Shown one piece after another: positions 5,565-12,998 of a stretch of 19,438 nucleotides of DNA (position 1 is the stretch's first letter; every line of letters begins with the position of its first letter). Position numbers and translations under genes: made by a program. The stretch is from NCBI GenBank assembly GCA_959596495.1, contig CAUFXK010000034.1, positions 1 through 19,438 of the forward strand. Reading direction: 5' to 3'. The notes beneath the pieces were generated by a model. That model was given only the letters and a program-made list of their open reading frames with translations, was not told where the DNA came from and did no database searches. The DNA is from an uncultured Collinsella sp. GTDB lineage: Bacteria > Actinomycetota > Coriobacteriia > Coriobacteriales > Coriobacteriaceae.

Positions 5565-7367
5565 TTAGGCCTTCTTGCGACGATAGATCACGTAGGCGCA
5601 GACACCGATGATGACGACGGCGCCAACGGCCATGGCGGCCATGTTGTTGCCCTCGGACTTCTCCTCGGTGACCTCTTCCTCTTCGGCCTCGGGCTCGGCC
5701 ACGTCCTCATCGGAAAGGGCCTCGTCGGCGTAGGTGATGGACTCGACCAGGCAGTCGTTGTCAGCATCGTAGTCGCTCGGGACGAACTCCTCGGAGAAAT
5801 CGCCCTCCTTGAGGTAGTCGCGCATCTCCTCGAGCATGGCCTTGCACTTAACATAGGTGTCCTTGGTTGCAGCCTTGCCGGCCTTGTTGGCCAGGGCGGT
5901 GCGGGCTTCGGTGCCTTCTTCGGCCTGCATGGCCTCGTCGACGGTCAGGTTCTGCTCGATGAGTTCCTTCTGCAGGGCATCGAGATAGGCGCGGACGCCG
6001 GTGGCGCAGTGGTCGCGGTTCTCATAGGCGAGCGTGTTGATGTCCATGAGGACGTAGTTGATGGAGTTCTTGGGCTCCTCGTTGTTCACGACGTCTTCCT
6101 CTTCGCAGTGATCGAAGGAGACATCCTGATCGCTGAAGTAGGGGCTGACCTCGGTGAGCAGTGCGGAGTAGAGAGGGATGGCGACGGAGAACTCGGCGTT
6201 GGAGAGCATCTCCCACTGAATGGTCGCGATCCCGGGATCCATGCCGTGACGGATCTGGAAGGTGTGGATCTCGGTGTTGCGGTTGGAGCCGATGGCATAG
6301 GCGCCGTCGGTGTTGGCGTTGAGGCCGGCGACATTCTCGCCGCGAGCGGCGAAGGAACGAATCATCTCAAAGGTGTTCCAGTCGGACTTGCCGGGCTGGA
6401 AGAACAGCGGCTGCATCTCGTGGACCAGGGCGCCGGTCGTCGCGCGAGCGTCTTCGCGCTCGTCCTTGACGATCTCGTAGTCGGTGCCCTCGGCAAGCGG
6501 AGCCATGAAGTAATCGCGACCCTGGATATAGCGCGACCACTGGTGCATACCAGCCTCGCTGATCTCCTCGCCGTAGGTCTTGGCGACGTCGAACTTGCCG
6601 TCGGTGTACTCGGCAAAGCCCTTCTCCTTAGGCATGGACTCAATGCCCTCGGAATGGAGACAGTTCTCGGTGTCATCGAGGTCGACGTTATAGGTGAGGT
6701 TGCCGATGTTGGGGTTGAGCGAGGCGATATCATCGGCGAGCTTCATGGCAATCCACTGATGGCCGGAAAGCGCGGCGAACAGCCAGGTCTCGGTGCTGTC
6801 GGCGATGATGATCTGGTCGTTGGAGCAGACGCCCTGCTCGTCAATCAGGCTGCCGATGAGCTCGACGCCCTCGCGGGCCGTGGCACTCTCGCCCAGGATG
6901 ACGCTGGCATAGCTGTACTCGCCAATGCCAGTCTCCTCGGTGATGGGGTCGGCCTCTTCGGCCTTCTCGTTATAGGAGGTGCTCAACGTGGCAGAGCAGG
7001 AGACGCCCTTCTCGTTGATGCCTGCCTCGGAATATGCGTCGTAGCGATCTTCCCACTGTGAGGGGTTGTCGCGAACGAAGGTGTAGCGGTAGGTTGCGCC
7101 CTTGGACTTGTACTCAAAACCGGACTCGACCGAGGTGTACTCGTTGCCGTCCTTGTGTGCGGGCTCAATGCCAAAGTGCTTGACATAGCGCGGACCGAAG
7201 TCCTCGGAACGGCCGTAGTACGTGTTGCCGTCTGCCGTGAGCTTGCTGCCCATGTAGATCTGGGTGCAGGCGAGTGCCGAAGTCGGCATGGCCATGATGG
7301 CCGCTGCTCCAAACGCAAGGCCGCAGCCGAGCTTTTTGAGCGTGTTGACAGGATGAGTAAACCTCAT
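5565..7367 (-). CDS. Exported, membrane-anchored C69-family (dipeptidase-like) peptidase
   Basis: 600 residues from the ATG at 7367, which follows GGAGGG closely. An in-frame upstream ATG at 7427 would spoil the signal peptide. Residues 1-33 form a signal peptide ending in ALA. Cleavage would expose Cys34 of CTQIYMGSKLTADGNTYYGRSED, which matches the N-terminal nucleophile cysteine of C69/U34 Ntn-hydrolase dipeptidases (family PepD). The end carries an acidic stalk (EPEAEEEEVTEEKSE), one hydrophobic helix and an RRKKA cytoplasmic tail, so the enzyme is likely held on the outer face of the membrane. No LPXTG motif is present. It stands alone between the trpP operon and the lipid kinase genes. 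A role in extracellular peptide breakdown is inferred. Confidence 0.88.
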   Translation of the reverse strand: MRFTHPVNTLKKLGCGLAFGAAAIMAMPTSALACTQIYMGSKLTADGNTYYGRSEDFGPRYVKHFGIEPAHKDGNEYTSVESGFEYKSKGATYRYTFVRDNPSQWEDRYDAYSEAGINEKGVSCSATLSTSYNEKAEEADPITEETGIGEYSYASVILGESATAREGVELIGSLIDEQGVCSNDQIIIADSTETWLFAALSGHQWIAMKLADDIASLNPNIGNLTYNVDLDDTENCLHSEGIESMPKEKGFAEYTDGKFDVAKTYGEEISEAGMHQWSRYIQGRDYFMAPLAEGTDYEIVKDEREDARATTGALVHEMQPLFFQPGKSDWNTFEMIRSFAARGENVAGLNANTDGAYAIGSNRNTEIHTFQIRHGMDPGIATIQWEMLSNAEFSVAIPLYSALLTEVSPYFSDQDVSFDHCEEEDVVNNEEPKNSINYVLMDINTLAYENRDHCATGVRAYLDALQKELIEQNLTVDEAMQAEEGTEARTALANKAGKAATKDTYVKCKAMLEEMRDYLKEGDFSEEFVPSDYDADNDCLVESITYADEALSDEDVAEPEAEEEEVTEEKSEGNNMAAMAVGAVVIIGVCAYVIYRRKKA

Positions 7368-7413
7368 AATCCCTCCCAACCGTTGAAACCCCGCGGAACC
7401 GTGCAGGATTTCA

Positions 7414-7435
7414 GCTAATAAATACATCTATTAGC
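7414..7435. promoter_or_regulatory. Palindrome upstream of the C69 peptidase gene
   Basis: GCTAATA (7414-7420) and TATTAGC (7429-7435) form a perfect 7-bp dyad with an 8-nt centre. A minus-strand TTTACA (7451-7446) resembling a -35 box lies beside it, but no good -10 box stands at the right spacing. This is a candidate operator/promoter region only. Confidence 0.35.
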
Positions 7436-7592
7436 CTAAAGGAAGTGTAAAGAGTATTCATTCGACAACAGCTTTTACTCGATGAGCGTGAAGAAATATA
7501 CGATGAACGGATAATAATACTCATTTTATGGCTTTAGTTAAATAAAGGCACCGTGCATTTACTGTAGCTGAATAAAGCATTAGACGGCGGTC
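7436..7592. other. A+T-rich stretch without a recognisable gene
   Basis: Together with the palindrome and terminator on either side, this fills the 308-bp gap between the peptidase start (7367) and the small membrane protein stop (7676). It is clearly richer in A+T than its surroundings and carries only very short frames without ribosome sites. It probably holds the peptidase promoter. Nothing further can be supported. Confidence 0.5.
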
Positions 7593-7641
7593 AAAAAGAA
7601 AACTCTCCCGCTGTTTAGGATTTGCATAAACAACGGGAGAG
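7593..7641 (-). terminator. Intrinsic terminator after the lipid kinase/small protein genes
   Basis: A 15-bp stem with one mismatch (7641-7627 with 7617-7603) and a 9-nt loop. It is followed on the minus strand by TTTTCTTTTT (7602-7593). It ends the transcript of the lipid kinase and the small membrane protein, which supports treating the latter as a gene. Confidence 0.88.
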
Positions 7642-7675
7642 ACGATAATTGGATGAATATCATACCAATGTGGAA

Positions 7676-7768
7676 TTACTTCTTCCGGCGGTGGATCACG
7701 TTGATCGCATAGCCGACGAGCATGGCCAAAACGATGATGATAAAGCCGAGCAGGGGATTGTCGTTCAT
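7676..7768 (-). CDS. Small single-helix membrane protein (30 aa)
   Basis: ATG at 7768 to TAA at 7676. A short polar start (MNDNP) is followed by one hydrophobic helix (about residues 6-25, LLGFIIIVLAMLVGYAINVI) and a basic tail (HRRKK). This predicts an N-out, C-in orientation by the positive-inside rule. A perfect AGGAGG (7774-7779) lies 5 nt before the ATG, and its first bases overlap the lipid kinase stop codon. A strong terminator follows 34 nt after the stop. The tight spacing implies co-translation with the kinase. No known family was recognised. It could be a partner or regulator of the kinase, but this is inference. It is too short for routine gene finding. Confidence 0.8.
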   Translation of the reverse strand: MNDNPLLGFIIIVLAMLVGYAINVIHRRKK

Positions 7769-7777
7769 AGGGTCCTC

Positions 7778-8695
7778 CTATTTTCCGAGCGGGGAGAATT
7801 CGTCGACGATGAGGTCGAGGCATTGCGGAAGCGCGCGGGCTCCAAAGACGCCCGAATTGCTGGAGATAATCTCGCCATCGAACTGCATGCCCAGCGACGG
7901 GGTGCAGGTGATCTTGGCTTCCTTGGTCTGGATGATCTTGAACTGCGGGCGCCCGAGTACCTTGCCGGCGGGGTCAAGCGCAGCGGTGATCACAGTAGGC
8001 AGCAGCTGCACGGTGCGCACGGGTTCGATGACCGCAATGTCGACCATGCCATCGTTCATGCGGCAGTCGGGGAACAGGTTGATGTCGTTTTGGATGACCG
8101 AGGTGTTGCCGGCCATGCAGCAGATGCCGTCGAGCTCCTCGACAATGCCGTCATGCTCAATCGTAAAGTGCGCTACCGTAGGGTTGGGCGTGGCGAGCGC
8201 AGAGAGGAAGTAGGCGATCTCGCCGATGTCGTTTTTGGTGGGGGCGGCCTTCATCATGATTTCGGCGTCGAAACCCGAGCCGGCGATGATGATGAAGCCG
8301 TGGCGCTTCTCGTTGCCGTTCTCGTCGAGCCAAAAGAGCTCGCCCATGTCGACTTTGACCGTGCGACCGGCACGGCAAGCCTTGGCAAGCGCCGCTGCCT
8401 CGGGGGCATTACCGATGTTGTTGAAGAACAGGCAGGCCGTACCGGAGGGGAAGACGAGCGTGGGGACACCGCATCCGCGCATCTGGTCGAGCACGTTGGA
8501 GACAGTGCCGTCGCCGCCCGAAACGACCACGCGGTCAAACTCGCGCACGTCTGCCACGGCGTCCTCGGGTTCCATGCCATCGCCGATAAAGCGCATCACG
8601 ACCTCGTCGCCGCCCTGTGCAAGGGCGTGCGTGAATGCGAAGATTTCATCTGAGCTGGGGCCCGATGCCGGGTTGTGGATGATAAGGCAGCGCAT
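7778..8695 (-). CDS. Diacylglycerol kinase-family lipid kinase
   Basis: 305 residues of the DAGK catalytic family (YegS/DgkB/BmrU type). It starts MRCLIIHNPASG, the usual phosphate-binding first strand. It has SGGDGTVSNVL (59-69), the nucleotide-binding loop, and a C-terminal beta domain with CTPSLGMQFDGE near the end. Such enzymes phosphorylate diacylglycerol or related lipids at the membrane, often to recycle diacylglycerol from lipoteichoic acid or lipoglycan synthesis. The usual GT-x-ND-x-A-R motif after the third strand is replaced by GTACLFFNNIG (85-95), so substrate or activity may differ. The start ATG at 8695 has a weak ribosome site. It lies back to back with the ribonuclease D gene and is followed at once by the 30-aa membrane protein. 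Confidence 0.88.
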   Translation of the reverse strand: MRCLIIHNPASGPSSDEIFAFTHALAQGGDEVVMRFIGDGMEPEDAVADVREFDRVVVSGGDGTVSNVLDQMRGCGVPTLVFPSGTACLFFNNIGNAPEAAALAKACRAGRTVKVDMGELFWLDENGNEKRHGFIIIAGSGFDAEIMMKAAPTKNDIGEIAYFLSALATPNPTVAHFTIEHDGIVEELDGICCMAGNTSVIQNDINLFPDCRMNDGMVDIAVIEPVRTVQLLPTVITAALDPAGKVLGRPQFKIIQTKEAKITCTPSLGMQFDGEIISSNSGVFGARALPQCLDLIVDEFSPLGK

Positions 8696-8723
8696 ACTTA
8701 CGTTCCCGTTCTGTGACTAACCG

Positions 8724-8731
8724 AGTATAGT
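8724..8731. promoter_or_regulatory. Overlapping divergent -10 boxes (lipid kinase / rnd)
   Basis: The 8-bp AGTATAGT gives TATAGT on the plus strand (8726-8731, toward ribonuclease D) and TATACT on the minus strand (8729-8724, toward the lipid kinase). Neither side has a convincing -35 box. If both are real, the two promoters cannot be occupied at once. Confidence 0.4.
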
Positions 8732-8793
8732 TGTAAGGCAATGCCGATATCCTACCCGTGTTTTTCGGGCCTAACCTTATTCGATGGGTTGAT

Positions 8794-9927
8794 ATGTACA
8801 TTTCCACACATCAGGCTCTACTCGACTTTTGCCAGCGTGCCCGTGAGTTCGACGCGATTGCCGTCGATACCGAGTTTTTGCGCGAGCGCACGTTCCATCC
8901 GCGTCTGTGTTTGGTTCAGATTGCCACCCCTGCCGAGAGCGTAGCGGTCGATCCCCTGGTAATCGACGACCTATCGCCGCTGGCCGAGCTTATGGCCGAC
9001 GAGAGCTTGACCAAGGTCTTTCACGCGTGCTCGCAGGATATGGAGGTCATGCTCCATACCGTAGGCGTGCTGCCGCGTCCGATTTTTGACACGCAGGTGG
9101 CCGCCGCCTTTTTGGGCGAGCGCCAGCAGATTTCGTATGGCGCGCTTGTTCAGACGTTCTGCGGTGTATCGCTGCCCAAGACCGAGTCGCTGACCGACTG
9201 GTCGCGCCGCCCGCTGACCGATAAACAGATCGAGTATGCGATCGATGACGTCAAGTACCTGATCGTCGCCTATACCGAGATGATGAGCCGCCTGCGCGAG
9301 CTGGGCCGTGTGGACTGGGTGCTCGACGAGCTGCGCCCGCTGGCTGACGAGTCGCACTATCGCGCCGATCGCCACGAGGCGTTCCGCAAGGTCAAACGCA
9401 TCAATTCGTGCAGCCGTCACCAGTTGGGCATCGCGCGCGAGCTCGCCGCCTGGCGCGAGGACCGCGCCGAGCGCCGTAACATCCCGCGCAAGTGGGTCAT
9501 GTCCGACGACACGCTGCTTGCGCTCGTTAAGCGCAATCCCGTGCGCGTTGAGGAGTTCCGTAGCATTCGCGGTACCGATCAGTTGGGTGAGCGCGATGTG
9601 GACGGCGCGCTCATGGCCATCAAGCGCGGCGCAAGCTGCCCGCACGATCGCCTGCCGCTCATGGTGCGCGGGCATCGCCAGATCTCTCCGGAGCTGGAGA
9701 GCGTGACGGATCTCATGTACGCGCTCATCCGCCTGGTTGCCGAGCGCTCGGGCGTGGCGACCTCGGTCATTGCCTCGCGCGATGACCTGGCCGACTATAT
9801 TGACCACCCCGAGCAGAGCCCCCTGCGCGAAGGCTGGCGCTTTGAGCTTGTGGGCTCGCGCCTGGACGATCTGCTCTCCGGCAATATGGGACTCACCGTG
9901 AAGGACGGAAAGATTGAACTGTTATAG
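8794..9927 (+). CDS. rnd: Ribonuclease D (DEDDy 3'-5' exoribonuclease with HRDC domain)
   Basis: 377 residues from the ATG at 8794. A frame open from 8758 adds 12 residues outside the family alignment. Exonuclease domain: DTEF (Asp25, Glu27), SQDME (Asp82) and Y-x3-D (Tyr148, Asp152) give the four metal-binding acids and the tyrosine of the DEDDy class. An HRDC nucleic-acid-binding domain follows at roughly 200-280 (REDRAERRNIPRKWVMSD). RNase D trims 3' ends of tRNA precursors and other stable RNAs in the cytoplasm. No strong Shine-Dalgarno sequence precedes the ATG. Its likely promoter is at 8726-8731. It stands alone ahead of the zinc peptidase gene. Confidence 0.92.
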   Translation: MYISTHQALLDFCQRAREFDAIAVDTEFLRERTFHPRLCLVQIATPAESVAVDPLVIDDLSPLAELMADESLTKVFHACSQDMEVMLHTVGVLPRPIFDTQVAAAFLGERQQISYGALVQTFCGVSLPKTESLTDWSRRPLTDKQIEYAIDDVKYLIVAYTEMMSRLRELGRVDWVLDELRPLADESHYRADRHEAFRKVKRINSCSRHQLGIARELAAWREDRAERRNIPRKWVMSDDTLLALVKRNPVRVEEFRSIRGTDQLGERDVDGALMAIKRGASCPHDRLPLMVRGHRQISPELESVTDLMYALIRLVAERSGVATSVIASRDDLADYIDHPEQSPLREGWRFELVGSRLDDLLSGNMGLTVKDGKIELL

Positions 9928-9991
9928 GGAAGCCTAGCCGGCTGAGTGGGTAAAATGCCTCCAACGTGTAACTCGATTCGGAGGAATTCGC

Positions 9992-10696
9992 ATGCCCTAT
10001 TACTATGGTTACGGCTTTGGTATCGACCCGCTGTACCTGCTGGTTGTTCTTGTTTGTACAGTGCTTGGCCTTGCTGCGCAGAGCTATATCAATTCGACGT
10101 ACAAGACCTGGTCCAAGGTTCGCTCGGACGGCGACACGGGCGCCACGGTTGCTCGCCGCATGCTTGACGCCAACGGTTGCAATGCCGTGGGTATCAAGGG
10201 TGTCGCCGGTGAGCTCACCGACCATTACAACCCGCAGGATAACAACCTGTATCTGTCGGATGCCAACCGTTCGGGCGGTTCGGTCGCAAGCGTTGCCGTC
10301 GCCTGCCACGAGGCGGGCCATGCCGCCCAGCGTCAAAGCGGCTATGCCATGATGAAAGTACGTACCGCCCTCGTGCCGGTCGTCAACTTTACCCAGAACA
10401 CCTGGACCATCGTGTTGCTCTTGGGCCTGTTTATGAACATTGCCGGGCTCACATCCCTCGCGTTGATCTTCTTCTCGTTTAGTGTACTGTTCCAACTCGT
10501 TACGCTGCCGGTCGAGATTGACGCCAGCCGACGCGCCGTGGCGTACATCGAGCAGTCGGGTATGAGTTCCAAGCAGGTCAACGGTGCCAAGAAGGTACTG
10601 ACGGCCGCCGCGCTTACCTATGTTGCCGCTGCGCTCACCTCGATTATTCAGCTGCTCTATCTTATGGCTCGCTACAACAGAAACTCCAACCGATAA
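9992..10696 (+). CDS. Membrane zinc metallopeptidase, YugP/DUF-type
   Basis: 234 residues with the HEAGH zinc motif (His106, Glu107, His110) in VAVACHEAGHAAQR. There is one N-terminal helix (about 12-30), two or more helices at about 130-180, and a last one at about 205-226. The pattern matches the YugP-type zinc metallopeptidase family (Pfam Zn_peptidase_2). The opening MPYYYGYGFGIDPLYLL is typical. Substrates of the family are poorly known. GGAGG (9980-9984) lies 7 nt before the ATG. A -10-like TAAAAT (9951-9956) may be its promoter. A 12-bp GC-rich hairpin follows the gene. Confidence 0.88.
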   Translation: MPYYYGYGFGIDPLYLLVVLVCTVLGLAAQSYINSTYKTWSKVRSDGDTGATVARRMLDANGCNAVGIKGVAGELTDHYNPQDNNLYLSDANRSGGSVASVAVACHEAGHAAQRQSGYAMMKVRTALVPVVNFTQNTWTIVLLLGLFMNIAGLTSLALIFFSFSVLFQLVTLPVEIDASRRAVAYIEQSGMSSKQVNGAKKVLTAAALTYVAAALTSIIQLLYLMARYNRNSNR

Positions 10697-10712
10697 CAAA
10701 TTGGATCGCTGG

Positions 10713-10742
10713 GCGCCGCGGGGATTCGTGTCCCCGCGGCGC
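10713..10742 (+). terminator. G+C-rich hairpin after the zinc peptidase gene
   Basis: A perfect 12-bp stem (10713-10724 with 10731-10742) and a 6-nt loop (TTCGTG), 16 nt after the stop. No T-run follows, so it may be a weak terminator or an mRNA-stabilising end. The xseA start lies 70 nt beyond. Confidence 0.55.
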
Positions 10743-10811
10743 TGTACTATGTGTTGGACTTAAATTTGCGCAGGGCCGGAGTCCATGTGCACGATGACGA
10801 AAGGAGGCTGC

Positions 10812-12263
10812 GTGGCGGGCTGGAATCTAACCGGCAATGCCGTTTCCGCCGAGTTTGACGGTTCGGATGAGCAGGAGCGCAAGGAGCTCAGCGTGAGCCA
10901 GGCGGTAGAAATCGCTGCCGGTGCGCTCGATGCCATTCCGCAGCTGAGCGTTCTGGGCGAGGTCACGGGTTTCCGTGGTCCCAACGCCCGAAGCGGCCAC
11001 TGCTACTTCCAGATTAAGGACGACTCGGCCGCCGTCGACTGCATCATTTGGAAGGGCGCCTATCTCAAGCGTACCTTCGATCTGCGTGACGGCATGCAGG
11101 TGAGCTTTAAGGGCAGCTTCAACCTCTATAAGCCCACGGGTCGTATGAGCTTTGTCGCTCGCTCGTTTTCGCTGGCGGGGGAGGGTCTGCTGCGTCAACA
11201 AGTGGCGCAACTGGCCGAAAAGCTACGCCGCGAGGGCCTGATGGACGAAGCGCGCAAACGCCGCATCCCGGTGTTCTGCTCACGCGTGGCGGTTGTCACC
11301 TCGCTTTCCGGTGCGGTAATCGACGACGTCAAGCGTACGCTGCGCCGACGCAACCCGCTCGTCGAGCTCGTCTGCGTGGGCGCAAAGGTCCAGGGCGAGG
11401 GTGCGCCGTCAGAGCTTATTGAAGGCTTGCGCCGCGCCGCTGCCATTACGCCGGCGCCCGACTGTATTTTGCTCGTGCGTGGTGGCGGTTCCTTTGAGGA
11501 CCTCATGACCTTTAACGACGAGGAGCTTGCCCGCGCGGTGGCGGCTTGCCCTGTGCCCGTGGTGACCGGCATTGGCCATGAGCCCGATACCTCGATTTGC
11601 GACATGGTGAGCGACCGCCGCGCCTCCACGCCCACGGCGGCGGCCGAATCGGTGGCGCCGGCCATGACGGAGTTGGCCGATGTGCTCGAGGCGCGCCATC
11701 AGCGTCTGGGTGCCGCGATGGCATCGATGATTGGGTCGGCCCAGGTCGACCTGGAGATGCTCGATCAGCGTGGCCGTCGTTCCTGGGATACCTATACGGC
11801 TCGCTTGGGCGACGCGCTCGATGCGGCCGCATGCCGCCCGTGTCTCAACGATCCGACGTTTATGGTCGAGCGTCGTGAGTCAGAGCTTGCCTTGACGGCC
11901 GATCGTTTGTCCGGTGCCATAACGCGCTCGGTCGGGGCTTTCCGATCCAGCTTTGAACGCCTGCCCGAGCGTCTGGCTGCAAGCACCTCGGGACTCGATG
12001 GCAAGCGCCATGCGCTCACGCTTGCGAGTTCCCGTCTGGAGCATCAGGGACGTACGATGCTCAGCAAACCCGCGTCCGACCTGGGCCGAGCTGCTGCGTC
12101 GCTCGATGCCCTGTCGCCGCTTAAGGTGCTTGCTCGCGGCTATTCCATCGTATACAGCGATGACGGTGTGGCTACGAGCGCCAAGACCTTTAAGCCCGGC
12201 GACGCCATCCGCGTGCGCATGGCAGACGGCAACGTTGCGGCAACGGTCAATACGGTCGAATAG
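10812..12263 (+). CDS. xseA: Exodeoxyribonuclease VII large subunit
   Basis: 483 residues from the GTG at 10812, preceded by AAAGGAGG (10800-10807) with 4-nt spacing. ATG codons upstream (10785, 10794) lack this site. The N-terminal OB fold (about 27-120) contains LGEVTGFRGPNARSGHCYFQIKD. The catalytic core contains VVTSLSGAVIDD, RGGGSFEDL (223-231) and GIGHEPDTSICDMVSDRRASTPTAAAE, the conserved XseA motifs. A long helical region follows, and the C-terminal LKVLARGYSIV segment is present. With XseB it forms the enzyme that degrades single-stranded DNA from both ends to oligonucleotides in repair. xseB follows after 42 nt. Confidence 0.95.
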   Translation: MAGWNLTGNAVSAEFDGSDEQERKELSVSQAVEIAAGALDAIPQLSVLGEVTGFRGPNARSGHCYFQIKDDSAAVDCIIWKGAYLKRTFDLRDGMQVSFKGSFNLYKPTGRMSFVARSFSLAGEGLLRQQVAQLAEKLRREGLMDEARKRRIPVFCSRVAVVTSLSGAVIDDVKRTLRRRNPLVELVCVGAKVQGEGAPSELIEGLRRAAAITPAPDCILLVRGGGSFEDLMTFNDEELARAVAACPVPVVTGIGHEPDTSICDMVSDRRASTPTAAAESVAPAMTELADVLEARHQRLGAAMASMIGSAQVDLEMLDQRGRRSWDTYTARLGDALDAAACRPCLNDPTFMVERRESELALTADRLSGAITRSVGAFRSSFERLPERLAASTSGLDGKRHALTLASSRLEHQGRTMLSKPASDLGRAAASLDALSPLKVLARGYSIVYSDDGVATSAKTFKPGDAIRVRMADGNVAATVNTVE

Positions 12264-12305
12264 GCCGCGTTTCACAGCGATAAACCTTTAGGAAAGGAAA
12301 CAGAT

Positions 12306-12572
12306 ATGGCAGAGAAGACCCCGGTCGAGCAGCTTACGTACAAGCAGGCTTCGCAGGAGCTGGAGCTCATCATCCGCAGCTTGGAGTCGGGCGATATGGA
12401 GCTTGAGGAGTCGCTCGAGAGCTATACCCGCGGCGTCGAGCTCCTCAAGAGCCTGCGCACCCGTCTGTCCGATGCCGAGCAGAAGGTCTCGGTGCTTCTG
12501 AAGGACGTCGACGGCAACGACGTGCTCGCTGACGGCGAGGCCGCCAACACCGACGACAGTCTCTCATTCTAA
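12306..12572 (+). CDS. xseB: Exodeoxyribonuclease VII small subunit
   Basis: 88 residues with the XseB pattern: LTYKQASQELELIIRSLESGDMELEESLESYTRGVELLKSLRTRLSDAEQKV, a two-helix bundle that coats the XseA helices. An acidic, low-complexity tail follows. An AAAGGA-type ribosome site precedes the ATG. It lies 42 nt after xseA and is presumably co-transcribed. Several copies bind each large subunit. Confidence 0.95.
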   Translation: MAEKTPVEQLTYKQASQELELIIRSLESGDMELEESLESYTRGVELLKSLRTRLSDAEQKVSVLLKDVDGNDVLADGEAANTDDSLSF

Positions 12573-12579
12573 CCATCTC

Positions 12580-12602
12580 GACCAAATATAATTACCTTGG
12601 TC
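12580..12602 (+). promoter_or_regulatory. Consensus -10 box inside a palindrome, upstream of the HIT gene
   Basis: TATAAT (12587-12592) is flanked by GACCAA (12580-12585) and TTGGTC (12597-12602), a perfect 6-bp dyad. A -35 box is not evident. The arrangement suggests that the HIT gene has its own promoter, possibly with an operator over the -10 region. The dyad could alternatively be a small hairpin after xseB. Confidence 0.45.
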
Positions 12603-12621
12603 TGTGAGAAAGGAACCTACC

Positions 12622-12957
12622 ATGTGTGATTGCATCTTCTGCAAAATTGCCAACCACGAGATCCCTTCGACCGTTGTCTATGAGGACGACCAGGTCATCG
12701 CCTTCGACGACCTCAACCCCCAGGCGCCGGTCCACACGCTCGTGATCCCCAAGAAGCACTACAGCGACATCGCCGACAACGTGCCTGCCGAGACCATGGG
12801 CGCCATGGCCCACGCCATCCAAGAGGTCGCTAAGGCCAAGGGCCTGGAGGACGGTTTCCGCGTCATCTCCAACAAGGGCGTCAATGCCGGCCAGACCGTC
12901 ATGCACTTCCACATGCACGTCCTCGGCGGCAAGAACCTGGGCGAGAACCTCATCTGA
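12622..12957 (+). CDS. HIT-family nucleotide hydrolase (Hint/HinT-like)
   Basis: 111 residues from the ATG at 12622, with AAAGGA 7 nt upstream. An in-frame GTG-type start at 12604 is not needed. The histidine triad is QTVMHFHMHVLGG (His95, His97, His99), with the usual CIFCKI near the N-terminus (Cys4-x-x-Cys7, possibly zinc-binding). HIT proteins of this type hydrolyse phosphoramidate bonds of nucleotides such as AMP-lysine or AMP-NH2 in the cytoplasm. The physiological substrate is generally unclear. It follows xseB by 49 nt. Confidence 0.93.
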   Translation: MCDCIFCKIANHEIPSTVVYEDDQVIAFDDLNPQAPVHTLVIPKKHYSDIADNVPAETMGAMAHAIQEVAKAKGLEDGFRVISNKGVNAGQTVMHFHMHVLGGKNLGENLI

Positions 12958-12998
12958 GGACGCACAGCCCGTCGCCTTGGCTGCCTTTGGAGTAACCT

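Noticed and set aside
5556..7061. 501-codon open frame on the plus strand opposite the C69 peptidase
   Set aside because: Gly/Val/Leu/Asp-rich low-information sequence antisense to a gene with signal peptide, catalytic Cys and membrane anchor. No ribosome site.
7483..7515. Ten-codon plus-strand ORF in the A+T-rich gap
   Set aside because: No ribosome site and too short to support.
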